Below, one piece after another: positions 10,601 to 18,400 of a DNA stretch of 64,000 bases. The DNA is taken from positions 1 through 64,000 of the forward strand of contig NZ_VIFV01000001.1 in NCBI RefSeq assembly GCF_007004625.1. The letters run 5' to 3'. Made by a program: the position numbers and the translations under genes. The notes under the pieces were generated by a model. The model was not told where the DNA came from, ran no database searches, and saw only the letters and a list, made by a program, of their open reading frames with translations. Position 1 is the first letter of the stretch; each line of letters begins with the position of its first letter. This DNA comes from Planococcus salinarum (GTDB lineage: Bacteria; Bacillota; Bacilli; Bacillales_A; Planococcaceae).

Positions 10601-11227
10601 AACGATGTCGCCAGGAGCTGCATCCGCACTGCTTGTGTAAACGTAGATTCCAGCAGTGTCGTCCTGAACGTAAAATGCATTTCCGCCCCAATTTCCTGTT
10701 CCAGTCGTTACCGTCGCTTCCACCTGGATCAATTCACCGACTGCAGCGCGGGCTTCCGCTACTGAAGCGACGACTGTTGGTTCAGGTGGAGCTTCGCCTT
10801 CAGAAAGGATAGTGAAAGCTGTGGGAGATTTAAGGCCTGGTACGCCGTAATAGGCAGTCAAACTCCCTGTAATCGTAACTTCCCCTTTAAACATGTGGGC
10901 ATTATCCAGAAGATTTAACGCAGCTCGAGTATCAGAACCGGAAGGCAATTGGACTGTTAAAATCTTCGCCGGATCTGTTTCATCCGGTGAATCTGCCATC
11001 GCCAAATTCGCTGCGGTTGTGAACGGAGCTTCCTGATCATAATTTCCACCGCTGATAACAGTGCCTACAATATAACCTTTAACTGTTGCAGTACCATTGT
11101 TATTCGCAATCGCTTCCGCTACCGTAATTGCTTCAGCTGCATCCGCCTGCGTCGCTGCATACGGAAGAACGGCCGAGATAACTAAAAGAAAACTTAAAAA
11201 TAATTTACCAATAGAGCTTTTCGTCAA
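7694..11227 (-). CDS. SLH-anchored extracellular nuclease (endonuclease/exonuclease/phosphatase fold)
   Basis: A 1177-aa secreted protein with a TTG start, GAGGAG 10 nt upstream and a signal peptide ending near QADA-A. Order: a DUF6359-like N-terminal region; OB-fold-like modules (IQVEATVTTGTGNWGGNAFYV); a chitobiase-C-terminal-like repeat (IHYTVDGSTPT); another OB-like module; an EEP nuclease domain; three SLH repeats. The EEP domain shows TYNMENF, a metal Glu in ALVEVQD, AHLNSK, TGDMND and the catalytic SDHDP near its end. SLH motifs are TRFQ, SRAH and SREE. It resembles YhcR/ExeM-type nucleases, which degrade extracellular DNA/RNA for phosphate or nucleoside uptake. The next gene upstream encodes an SLH 5'-nucleotidase, which supports a joint scavenging role. 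A REP palindrome begins right after its stop. Confidence 0.88.
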   Translation of the reverse strand: MTKSSIGKLFLSFLLVISAVLPYAATQADAAEAITVAEAIANNNGTATVKGYIVGTVISGGNYDQEAPFTTAANLAMADSPDETDPAKILTVQLPSGSDTRAALNLLDNAHMFKGEVTITGSLTAYYGVPGLKSPTAFTILSEGEAPPEPTVVASVAEARAAVGELIQVEATVTTGTGNWGGNAFYVQDDTAGIYVYTSSADAAPGDIVLLTGTVSEYGGELQLQPNTIEVVSSGNELPAVQTVNPTGVNESTQGELIEMKNVIITGLKSVNDYGTFEFTATDADGNTVVVRNDNRNGLAFDRFTQQYKEGDLINVTGIASKYYENFQVKTLGLESFDLVNKPAVYADIFPGVVSEGTEIVLQSGWESAAIHYTVDGSTPTASSTEYTAPITLSADTTIKAIAVGVETSTVFTFDYTVLKTADLKIRDIQGDGHYSDYEGVVVNEIQGVVTHLYNSANFVIQDINPDNDLTTSEALMVNMSSNGVSVGDLVTVAGTVEENFQEGYSDMSDNDLPITRIRATAVAKDGTAALPAPIVIGVDVFPPSEIIDNDGLTSFDPAEDGIDFWESLELMYLAVPNAKIVGPQKYGEVVVVAENSPNTDFHNQDGILISENDYNPERITVDFNDENFVAKAGDSFNGTITGVMGYGFGNYKLWTTKAGVPALVEGDTTPETTWITADEEKLTVATYNMENFSADPNHTSNEKAARIGESFVKNLNSPDVVALVEVQDNDGPVASNNSDASESYGRLIEAIKAAGGPTYAWTDIAPEYNKDGGQPGGNIRVGFLYNPERVTLAEGVKGAFDEDNSWIDGELALNPGRIKPTEQPNTRKPLAAQFDFQGEKVIVVAAHLNSKGGDQPLFGQNQPPFLGSEEERIGLATMINDFIVEGQKQDPDLNVVVTGDMNDFEFTPALAALKGDILANKVEDVPLEDRYSYYYQGNSQVLDHALVTNNIAAQTEIDMVHINSMFMVEHGRASDHDPVLIQIDFTPEEPAKEMPFTDVKVEDWSYVYIKDLFDRGIVNGTTETTFSPENSLTRFQAVTILTRILEMDTANAPKSPFKDISRLHQDRQDEINAAYAAGLTNGKTATEFKPNEFISRAHFALLLDRVYTMKNGDYKIGEMAPYSDLTKQTTAEKEAITLLHDLKIVQGYNGKFNPFRSTSREEAAKMFSLFLPYSAE

Positions 11228-11311
11228 AAGATTCCACTCCTCAATGTTTGGATAGATACTTACAATTAACCAAAAAATATTATTAAAGTAAAAAATTGTA
11301 AACTACTCAGT

Positions 11312-11344
11312 AAAAGGCAGCCTCTTCATCAGAAGAGGCTGCAA
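11312..11344 (-). terminator. Terminator of the SLH 5'-nucleotidase gene
   Basis: The stem GCAGCCTCTTC / GAAGAGGCTGC has a short loop and a modest T-rich tail on the minus strand. It lies just downstream of REP copy R4. Confidence 0.7.
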
Positions 11345-11350
11345 TTACTT

Positions 11351-11384
11351 GAATTGTTTCTAAATTGTGTGGGTGACTGTCACC
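11351..11384 (-). repeat. REP-like palindrome R4, abutting the 5'-nucleotidase stop codon
   Basis: On the minus strand GGTGACAGTCACC starts at the nucleotide after TAA and continues ACACAATTTAGAAACAATTC. It is the same element and orientation relative to the gene as R3. Confidence 0.85.
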
Positions 11385-13607
11385 TTATTGAGCTGTGTAA
11401 GGCATCAACAATGAGAACATTTTAGCCGCTTCAGCGCGTGTAGCGTTTCTGTTCGGCATGAAGTTATCATTGTAGCCCGTTGCAATGCTGTTGTAGTAAA
11501 GCATTGTAACAGCTTCCTGCTCTTCAGCCGTCAAGTTGGCTGTGTCGTTGTAAGGTGCATTACCATCATACTCGGTATCGCCGTTCACTCTTTCGTAAAT
11601 GCGGTTCATCAGCAATGCGAAATGCTTGCGTGAAATGTTGGCATTCGGATCGAAAGTCGTTCCTGCTGCATCAGTTCCCTGGATCAAGCCAGCTGCATAA
11701 GCTGCATGGATTTCATCCTGGCGCTCTTGCGGCAAGTTCGAGATATCAGTGAATGGTGAATCTTGGACTGGTTCTTCAGTTTCTTCAATCAATCCCGGAA
11801 CGCGCGTCATGATTGTAACAGCCTGCCAGCGGGTCAGGTTCTGGTCTGGAGAGAACGTATCCAACTCCGTACCGTTCATGATGCCGCGGTAGTACAAATC
11901 TTTAACGAATGGATATTCCCAATCGTCCATCGTAAGGTCTTTGAATGGAATGGTCGGGTTGATGCGGTTTTCAAGCATCGGTGCGATTGCTTCAAATTCA
12001 GTAATGTAATCGATGAACATTTCGTAGTCGATGTTGCCCGGCTCACTTACGCGTCCGTCAGCATAGGCATTGGCAAATACTTCGTAGCCATCGCCGCCAC
12101 CGGCAGTGAACGTGTTCGTTGCTACTTTGTAGAATTCATCGTTTTCGATTTTCGTAAGCACGCCGCCTTCAGAACGAACGTTCATTGAAGTTACACGGCT
12201 GCCGACTGGCTGTGATGGATCAAATGAGAATTCCATGCCAGCTACATGAAGGAATCCGCCGCTTTCTGCCGGGAATTCTTTGACGCTGTGCTCCAATGCT
12301 GTTTTCAGTTCAGCACCACTAATGTTCATGATTGCCAACGAGTTGCCGAAAGGCATAGTTGTCAATACTTCACCGATTGTGATATCCCCTACATCGATTG
12401 ATGCGCGGATACCGCCGCCGTTTGTCAAAGCGATTACTGTATCTTGATCGATTTGTTGTGCAGCATAAAGCATACCGTCAGTGATGACGTTCCCAAGGTT
12501 CGTCTCAGAAGTACGGACTCCGCCTTCGTTGCGTCCACCGTTAAGGAATACTTCTGTGTATGCGCCGGTCGATTCGAATTTCGTCTCTTCAACTGTTTCT
12601 TTGAATGGAGCAAGCAATTCTACTGCTTCAGCATCTGCTTCTGCCTCAGAAACGTCGTGCAGTGTTACAGGATGTGTTGCGCCTTCAGTCGATGTGATAA
12701 CGCCGTCAGCGTCGAACGTGACATCGATCTGTCCAAGGTTTGAACCATATTGGCCGGTTTGAACGATAACGACAGGAGCGCCATTATCATCAATGACTAC
12801 GCCTTCATCCAAAGCTGTGTGCGTGTGTCCGCCAACAATTACATCAATGCCGGCAACATTTTGCGCCAACAGCAGGTCGTTGTCAAATTGCTCTGAATCG
12901 TTGTAGCCGATGTGCGTCAGCGCAATGACTTTGTTTACGCCGGCAGCTTCAAATGCTGCAACCGCTTCTTCTGCAGCTTCCAGGTAATTCGTGAATGCGA
13001 CTGTATCAGGGCTTGAAATCTCGCTTGTCTCTTCTGTGGTCAAACCAAAAATCCCGACTTGTTCGCCGTTGACTTCTTTAATGATACCGTCATAGATTTC
13101 GCCGTTTCCATAATCAGCAGTGTAGACATTCTTTTGCAGGCCATCGAACTTCGCATCGCCTGAGAAGTCAACGTTTGTTGCTACGAATGGGAAGTCTGCA
13201 CCCTGCACAAATTCCTGCAAAGCCTGATGTCCTACTGTCTCTCCATTTTCATCCACGCTGTTGCCAAGGTCAAACTCATGGTTTCCGAAAGTCATGGCGT
13301 CGTAGCCCATGAAGTTCATCATCACCAAGTCAGCTGCACCTTCAAATATGTTAAAGTAAAGACTTCCTGAAAAAACATCTCCAGCGTCCAACAACAGGCT
13401 ATTGGCATTCTGTGCACGGATCTGTTTCACGAGCGTCGCACGTTTTGGCGCATCGTCCAAGTTGGCATGCGTATCGTTCGTGTGCATGATCGTAAGATCG
13501 AATTCTCCGTGCTCAGTTGCTTCTGCAGACAGCGGCGCTTGCAAGCCCACCAGACTCACTGTCATTGCAGCGGCAATAGAGGCTTTAAACATTCTGTTTC
13601 CCTTCAT
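11385..13607 (-). CDS. SLH-anchored 5'-nucleotidase / 2',3'-cyclic phosphodiesterase-type metallophosphatase
   Basis: 740 aa from an ATG at 13607 preceded by AAGGATGG at 7 nt, followed by a signal peptide (FKASIAAAM...SAEA). The metallophosphatase domain shows MHTNDTHANL, DAGDVFSG, GNHEFDLG, THIGY and GGHTHT, the full metal-ligand set. The C-terminal nucleotidase domain has TNGGGIRASI and TMPFGNSL. Three SLH repeats follow (motifs TRWQ, SRKH, TRAE). Family members hydrolyse extracellular nucleotides to nucleosides and phosphate. It lies in tandem upstream of the SLH nuclease gene on the same strand, but a terminator-like hairpin separates them, so they are probably independent transcripts. 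Confidence 0.92.
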   Translation of the reverse strand: MKGNRMFKASIAAAMTVSLVGLQAPLSAEATEHGEFDLTIMHTNDTHANLDDAPKRATLVKQIRAQNANSLLLDAGDVFSGSLYFNIFEGAADLVMMNFMGYDAMTFGNHEFDLGNSVDENGETVGHQALQEFVQGADFPFVATNVDFSGDAKFDGLQKNVYTADYGNGEIYDGIIKEVNGEQVGIFGLTTEETSEISSPDTVAFTNYLEAAEEAVAAFEAAGVNKVIALTHIGYNDSEQFDNDLLLAQNVAGIDVIVGGHTHTALDEGVVIDDNGAPVVIVQTGQYGSNLGQIDVTFDADGVITSTEGATHPVTLHDVSEAEADAEAVELLAPFKETVEETKFESTGAYTEVFLNGGRNEGGVRTSETNLGNVITDGMLYAAQQIDQDTVIALTNGGGIRASIDVGDITIGEVLTTMPFGNSLAIMNISGAELKTALEHSVKEFPAESGGFLHVAGMEFSFDPSQPVGSRVTSMNVRSEGGVLTKIENDEFYKVATNTFTAGGGDGYEVFANAYADGRVSEPGNIDYEMFIDYITEFEAIAPMLENRINPTIPFKDLTMDDWEYPFVKDLYYRGIMNGTELDTFSPDQNLTRWQAVTIMTRVPGLIEETEEPVQDSPFTDISNLPQERQDEIHAAYAAGLIQGTDAAGTTFDPNANISRKHFALLMNRIYERVNGDTEYDGNAPYNDTANLTAEEQEAVTMLYYNSIATGYNDNFMPNRNATRAEAAKMFSLLMPYTAQ

Positions 13608-13968
13608 TCGGCACCATCCTTTTGTTTTTTGGTTTGACCACTTTTTCAATATTTGGGAATAAATTATGTAATCTTATGCTGTCTTGTGATTTTCTGTTCC
13701 CCTTAATGAAAACGCAATCATACGTTTTTAGTTTAGCATGTATGGAATATTTCAACAATATATTATTCGGAAAATTAACAAATTAACAAATCCTTTACAT
13801 TATAATTCCTTGAACAATCCATTCTACCTATCCCCCCGTGGTTCTCAATTCCTTATTCCAATAAAACAAACTGCGTTAATGTTCGTGTTTTGTAAATATT
13901 GCGTCCTAAAGGTTTATAAGCGGGTGCATTAGTATATATGATAGTAGAAGAAAGCCAGGTGAATCTCA
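13608..13968. other. Divergent intergenic region, AT-rich
   Basis: Holds the divergent promoters of the 5'-nucleotidase and acyltransferase genes. I see no coding signature and no clear operator. Confidence 0.5.
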
Positions 13969-15102
13969 TTGACTGTCAACAGAAAGCATTTGGATGAAAT
14001 CCAATTTGCACGTGCCATCGCCATTTTCGCCGTGCTTGCCGTCCACGCCTCATCAACCGGCGTTGGAGGATCGGATCATTCATCCGCCGCATTCAGCATT
14101 TATACCTTTTTCAATTACGCCGGGAAACTCGGCACACCGACTTTTATCTTTCTAAGCAGTTTCATCCTTTTCTACACCTATTACCACCGCACCCTGACCA
14201 TGGAGCTGTTCAAGAAATTCTATAAAAAACGCATGCTTTATATCCTGGTGCCCTATCTCGTCTTTTCCATTTTTTACTTCGGCATCAGCAGCTATATGAA
14301 CACAACGGTCGGCGTGCCATTTGTGCTGTCCGAAGCGCTGCCGGCTTTCCTGGCAGACTTCTTTAGCGGCGACGCCTATTTCCATCTCTATTTCGTCTTT
14401 GTCAGCGTCCAGCTGTACCTGATGTTTCCGTTGATCCTGTATTTATTCCAGCGATTCGCTTTCGTCCGGAGATACGCCATCCCACTCGGCATAGGAATTC
14501 AATGGGCATGGGTTTTCGCCAACTCTGAAATTTTCCAGGTAGCCCAAAAAGGCTCGGTGTCACTGTCCTATTTCATGTTCTATTTCTTCGGGGCATTCCT
14601 GGGCGTTTATTATGAACGGATTTCCGAATGGATTCTCGATTGGCGCAGAAGCCTGCCGGGACTGGCAGCCATTTTCACCGCCTACCTTTTCATGATTTTC
14701 TTCTATGTCCGCATCAATTACCTGACACTGACCGGACAAGCGGAATTTTCAACAAAGCTCCATGAATTTGCCTGGAGCACGCACGCCTTTACGGCCGCAG
14801 CCTCATTGTTCATCTTTGTTCACCTTATGCGGCTGTGGAAAATGCCGCGAATCAAAAGTTTCCTGACCGAAATTGGAACCGTATCTTTCGGGTTCTATCT
14901 GATCCACCCGCTGTTCCTGCTCATTCTCAGGCAGATGCTGCCAAGCGGAGACGCACTGATTTTCCATGCGTGGCAGCTCGCTACAATGCTCATCACTTTC
15001 TTCGCCAGCTGGTTCATTGTCCGCGTGTTCTTCGACTTCGTCCCGCACAGCTGGGTCGTCTTCGGCAAAGGCAATAAACTCTTTGGCCAGGTGAAGGCTT
15101 GA
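13969..15102 (+). CDS. Acyltransferase 3 family membrane protein
   Basis: 377 aa with about ten membrane spans. The start is TTG with AGGTGA six nt upstream. The N-terminus (DEIQFARAIAIFAVLAVHASS) carries the family's R-A...H pattern, with the conserved His in the first membrane span, and the C-terminal spans (SFGFYLIHPLFL) match the family. Such proteins transfer acyl groups, often acetyl, onto surface polysaccharides or glycolipids. Its place among SLH and wall-polymer genes suggests a cell-wall polymer as substrate, but that is inference. It ends at a bidirectional terminator shared with csaB. Confidence 0.85.
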   Translation: MTVNRKHLDEIQFARAIAIFAVLAVHASSTGVGGSDHSSAAFSIYTFFNYAGKLGTPTFIFLSSFILFYTYYHRTLTMELFKKFYKKRMLYILVPYLVFSIFYFGISSYMNTTVGVPFVLSEALPAFLADFFSGDAYFHLYFVFVSVQLYLMFPLILYLFQRFAFVRRYAIPLGIGIQWAWVFANSEIFQVAQKGSVSLSYFMFYFFGAFLGVYYERISEWILDWRRSLPGLAAIFTAYLFMIFFYVRINYLTLTGQAEFSTKLHEFAWSTHAFTAAASLFIFVHLMRLWKMPRIKSFLTEIGTVSFGFYLIHPLFLLILRQMLPSGDALIFHAWQLATMLITFFASWFIVRVFFDFVPHSWVVFGKGNKLFGQVKA

Positions 15103-15137
15103 GTGGGTTTGGGATAGAGTTTATGTTTTTACAAAGT

Positions 15138-15177
15138 AAAAAACCGGCCGCGATTATAAAATCGCAGCCGGTTTTTT
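15138..15177. terminator. Bidirectional terminator between the acyltransferase and csaB
   Basis: AAAAAACCGGC...GATT / AATC...GCCGGTTTTTT forms a strong stem with A and T runs on either side, between two convergent genes. Confidence 0.88.
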
Positions 15178-15179
15178 AT

Positions 15180-16316
15180 TTATCTGTTTTTCGTTTTGGG
15201 TGAAGCTACAAAATACTCGCGCTGTTTTTCGGACGTTGCGCCAGTCAGGATAAAGTCCACTACCTGCTTGGCCGTATCATTCGCTTTGATCTGCAACGGT
15301 TCCACTTTCTCATCGAGCTGTTTCGTATATTTCGAATAATTCGCAAAGATTTCTTCGATTGAGGAAACAATATCCCCACTGCTCCAGTCGTCCGAAGCAA
15401 CATTGCCCAGCACTTTCTGGTCGACGATTTCCGCGAACGAGTCAATCTTCGGATCATAGGATAATGCGACAAACGGCGTGTTGCCCACGCTTGCGAATAT
15501 CAGGGCGTGAAGCCGCATGCCGAGCAGAACATCCGAATCTTTCACGGCCGCCATTTTTTCTTCTATCGAACTGTCATACGGGAAGATTTCCGCCTCATGC
15601 TTCATCATCCCCACAACGCGTGCAGAGGTTTCGTGGTCATATTTGCCGTGCATCGGCACCATCAGAATGTCATGGCCATTGTCTGCCAAGCCATCGAGGC
15701 CTTCTGCAACTTTCTTCAGGTAGGACAGATCTTCCGTCCAATTCCGGATGGATACCGAAACGACCCGTTTGTCCGAATCGGCCAGGCTTTCCAAACCGCT
15801 GACAAAATCGCCCGCGTCAATTCCCATCACCGGATCCGGCACCAACTGGATCGGCTTGGTGACGCCGATCCTTTCGAGGAGATTTTTGGAATGCTTGTCC
15901 CGGACCGTGATCAGTTCGGACGCCTGCAATACGTGTTTCATGATTTTCCGGTTGATTTGGCTTTTGACCGGTCCCATGCCCTGTGCATAGATAAAGACCG
16001 GCTTTTTCAGCACCTGCGCAATTTTCATGACACCGGAATAATAGGTGATGCTTTTCATGCCGGTTTCATCCTGCAGCAGGCTGCCTCCGCCGCTGATCAG
16101 GCCGTCCGATTCTTTTAATGCTTTTCTGACTTCATTGAAACTCCAGCGGTTGACCGCATCCACCTGGTAGGAAGATGCCGTTTTTTCAGGATTATTTGAC
16201 AGGACGGTGAGTTTCACGCCTGGATGATATTCTTTTAACGACTGGATGATGGCAAAAAGGATTGCCTCGTCTCCCACATTGTCAAAGCCATAATATCCGG
16301 ATAACACGATTCTCAT
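15180..16316 (-). CDS. csaB: Polysaccharide pyruvyl transferase CsaB
   Basis: 378 aa starting at ATG 16316 with AGGAGG eight nt upstream; it overlaps the DUF5693 stop by 4 bp (ATGA). The N-terminus MRIVLSGYYGFDNVGDEAIL, the SGGGSLLQD loop, YAQGMGP and GMRLHALIFAS are characteristic of CsaB. In Bacillus anthracis and Paenibacillus, CsaB adds ketal-pyruvate to the secondary cell wall polysaccharide, creating the group SLH domains bind. The seven SLH proteins in this window make that function likely here. Translational coupling to the DUF5693 gene suggests they act together. Confidence 0.93.
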   Translation of the reverse strand: MRIVLSGYYGFDNVGDEAILFAIIQSLKEYHPGVKLTVLSNNPEKTASSYQVDAVNRWSFNEVRKALKESDGLISGGGSLLQDETGMKSITYYSGVMKIAQVLKKPVFIYAQGMGPVKSQINRKIMKHVLQASELITVRDKHSKNLLERIGVTKPIQLVPDPVMGIDAGDFVSGLESLADSDKRVVSVSIRNWTEDLSYLKKVAEGLDGLADNGHDILMVPMHGKYDHETSARVVGMMKHEAEIFPYDSSIEEKMAAVKDSDVLLGMRLHALIFASVGNTPFVALSYDPKIDSFAEIVDQKVLGNVASDDWSSGDIVSSIEEIFANYSKYTKQLDEKVEPLQIKANDTAKQVVDFILTGATSEKQREYFVASPKTKNR

Positions 16317-18181
16317 TTCTGCCACCTCCTATTTGCTTCTTTGATAAGTTTTTGACCTGCCCATCTGTACAAGAATACCAGAATCAGACCGATTAACAAA
16401 CCAAAAATCACTCCGTATCCTGTGCGCAATAACGAAATCGACAGCGGGATATGGAAATGCGTGAACGTATTGACCATTGATAAAAATCCGATTACAGCCG
16501 GGATTAACAGGAAATAGCTGGCAGCTTTGTTCTTTTTCGCGATATAGATTGCAAGGACGAACAGCGGCAAGCCAATCAGAAATTCCTTCGTCCGCGGTCG
16601 GACATAGAGGATTTCTTCGAGTAACATGCGGAATTGCAGTTCATACGGGATGACGAAGCCGGTATTGCCACTTCTGTCGACATAGAACATAGCAACCGCT
16701 GCAATTAACCCTATCACCAATAAATGCCAATATATCACATTTGATTTTAATAAATTTTCGAGGTTCCCCCATAAAGCATACAGCACAAGGAACGTGATTG
16801 GAAGGATGTAAACCAGTTTCACTCCCCTGAAAGCATCCATTCCGAGGATGAACGCGCTGCCGTTGAGCAGAACAACAATCAGCCAGATGCCGATCAGCGT
16901 AATGCCCACCGCTTTGAAATAAGAGGCGATCAGATAATATTTCGATTCTGTATTCTTGTTGAGCAACACAGCAAAGACCGGTGTTGTAACGGCCAGGCCT
17001 AGTGCAAAGATTTTCAGAATCAGCGACATATCAGTGACAAGATAAGCCAGTGCCAGTAACGACAGTCCAATGATGGCGGCAATCGTCAATTTGCGGTTGT
17101 TGAAGACCGTTTGGGCTGCCAATGCAAGAAACGCAATCGAGCCGATCAGGCCGATGACAATCTGCCAAAGCGGAATTGCAAAGGTCTCAAATGTTTGTGA
17201 AGAGCCACGCTCGAAAGACGATGGCAAATTTGTTTCAATTTCGTTGTGAAGTTCCTGCAACGATTTTTGTGCTTCCTCATAATTATCTATATTGACATTG
17301 ACGAAGAAAGCCCGCATATTGCGTTCTTTTGCGGCACGCACAAATTTATCAGCAATTTCAACAGCATTGTCTTCCACCAATCCCTGGCTGTGCAGACGCA
17401 CAACATCCAGGTCCATCGAATAAGCCGCTGTATTAAAGCCTTTCATCTCACTAAACTCAATGTAGAATATGGAATATCCGGCTTCCGCCAGACGGCTGCT
17501 GAATTCTTTCAGAATGGCGGGTTCTGAAACAAATGGTGCTGCATTGCCCATGAAGAGGACCTTTTCGATGCCCGGCTGCTTTAAATCAAGCAGTTCCTGT
17601 GCCATTCTTTCCGTGTGTTCCTGATTTTTTGAATCCGCAATTCTTGGCACCAGTTCCATCCCGGAATCCAAAACGGCCTCGACCACTTCCGGATCAAAAC
17701 CGACAGGCACATCCTTGATATCGGAAGGATCACCGGGAACAAAGGTGTAATCCACGCCTTCCACCGTAATTTGGCGCGTGTCTTCATAAACACTTCCCGT
17801 CAGCTCATCAAAAGATGAACCCGGATTGGAATAGATGAAGACCCCTTCCTTATCGAAAGGATGGCTAAGTGGCTCGAGCTGATTGAAAATCAGCAACTCA
17901 CTCATGCGGGGAACGCTGATTACTGTCAGTTCGCCTTTTTGCTGAAGGGTCCCCAAAGTATCCGGTTCCATGCTGATCGAGTTTATGCCGTACTGCTGCA
18001 ATTGATCCAATATCTGTTCCCGGTCCAATTCCGGGTCATTGATCATCCAATTCATAATATATTTATATGGCACGATCGTTTCAACTGTCTTATTGGATTC
18101 TTCCACCTGCACACGTTCATATATGGAAGGAATCGTTAAAATGATCGCCGCCAGAATTATTCCGATTAACACTTTCTGCAC
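16313..18181 (-). CDS. DUF5693 family membrane protein
   Basis: About 622 aa, taking the GTG at 18181 as start; a GTG four codons upstream is equally possible. One N-terminal hydrophobic segment precedes an extracytoplasmic domain of roughly 300 residues that looks like a TIM-barrel/glycosidase-like fold. The C-terminal half is a membrane domain of about nine spans. Proteins of this family are found next to csaB in Firmicutes, and here the two genes overlap by 4 bp. The function is not established. Context suggests a role in SCWP synthesis, export or modification. Confidence 0.8.
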   Translation of the reverse strand: MQKVLIGIILAAIILTIPSIYERVQVEESNKTVETIVPYKYIMNWMINDPELDREQILDQLQQYGINSISMEPDTLGTLQQKGELTVISVPRMSELLIFNQLEPLSHPFDKEGVFIYSNPGSSFDELTGSVYEDTRQITVEGVDYTFVPGDPSDIKDVPVGFDPEVVEAVLDSGMELVPRIADSKNQEHTERMAQELLDLKQPGIEKVLFMGNAAPFVSEPAILKEFSSRLAEAGYSIFYIEFSEMKGFNTAAYSMDLDVVRLHSQGLVEDNAVEIADKFVRAAKERNMRAFFVNVNIDNYEEAQKSLQELHNEIETNLPSSFERGSSQTFETFAIPLWQIVIGLIGSIAFLALAAQTVFNNRKLTIAAIIGLSLLALAYLVTDMSLILKIFALGLAVTTPVFAVLLNKNTESKYYLIASYFKAVGITLIGIWLIVVLLNGSAFILGMDAFRGVKLVYILPITFLVLYALWGNLENLLKSNVIYWHLLVIGLIAAVAMFYVDRSGNTGFVIPYELQFRMLLEEILYVRPRTKEFLIGLPLFVLAIYIAKKNKAASYFLLIPAVIGFLSMVNTFTHFHIPLSISLLRTGYGVIFGLLIGLILVFLYRWAGQKLIKEANRRWQK

Positions 18182-18256
18182 TTGCCTACACACCCTTACA
18201 ATTACTGTGAATTCTTCGTTTCCGTGGCTACACTGTTTTGCTCATATCGTTAGAGA

Positions 18257-18296
18257 CATCCCGGAGCAAAGGCGCAGTGACCTTTGTTCCGGGATG
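18257..18296 (-). terminator. Strong hairpin between the flippase gene and the DUF5693-csaB unit
   Basis: A 16-bp stem (CATCCCGGAGCAAAGG paired with CCTTTGTTCCGGGATG) has an 8-nt loop. No T-run follows on either strand, so it may be an attenuator or processing site rather than a full terminator. Confidence 0.5.
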
Positions 18297-18400
18297 GCCC
18301 ATAAATGAATATATTTTTCTTAATGCTTACTGACTTCCTTCTATTATATAGGCAAATGCCGAAGCAAAACGCCGATTTACGTAAAATTAACATAACTGTA

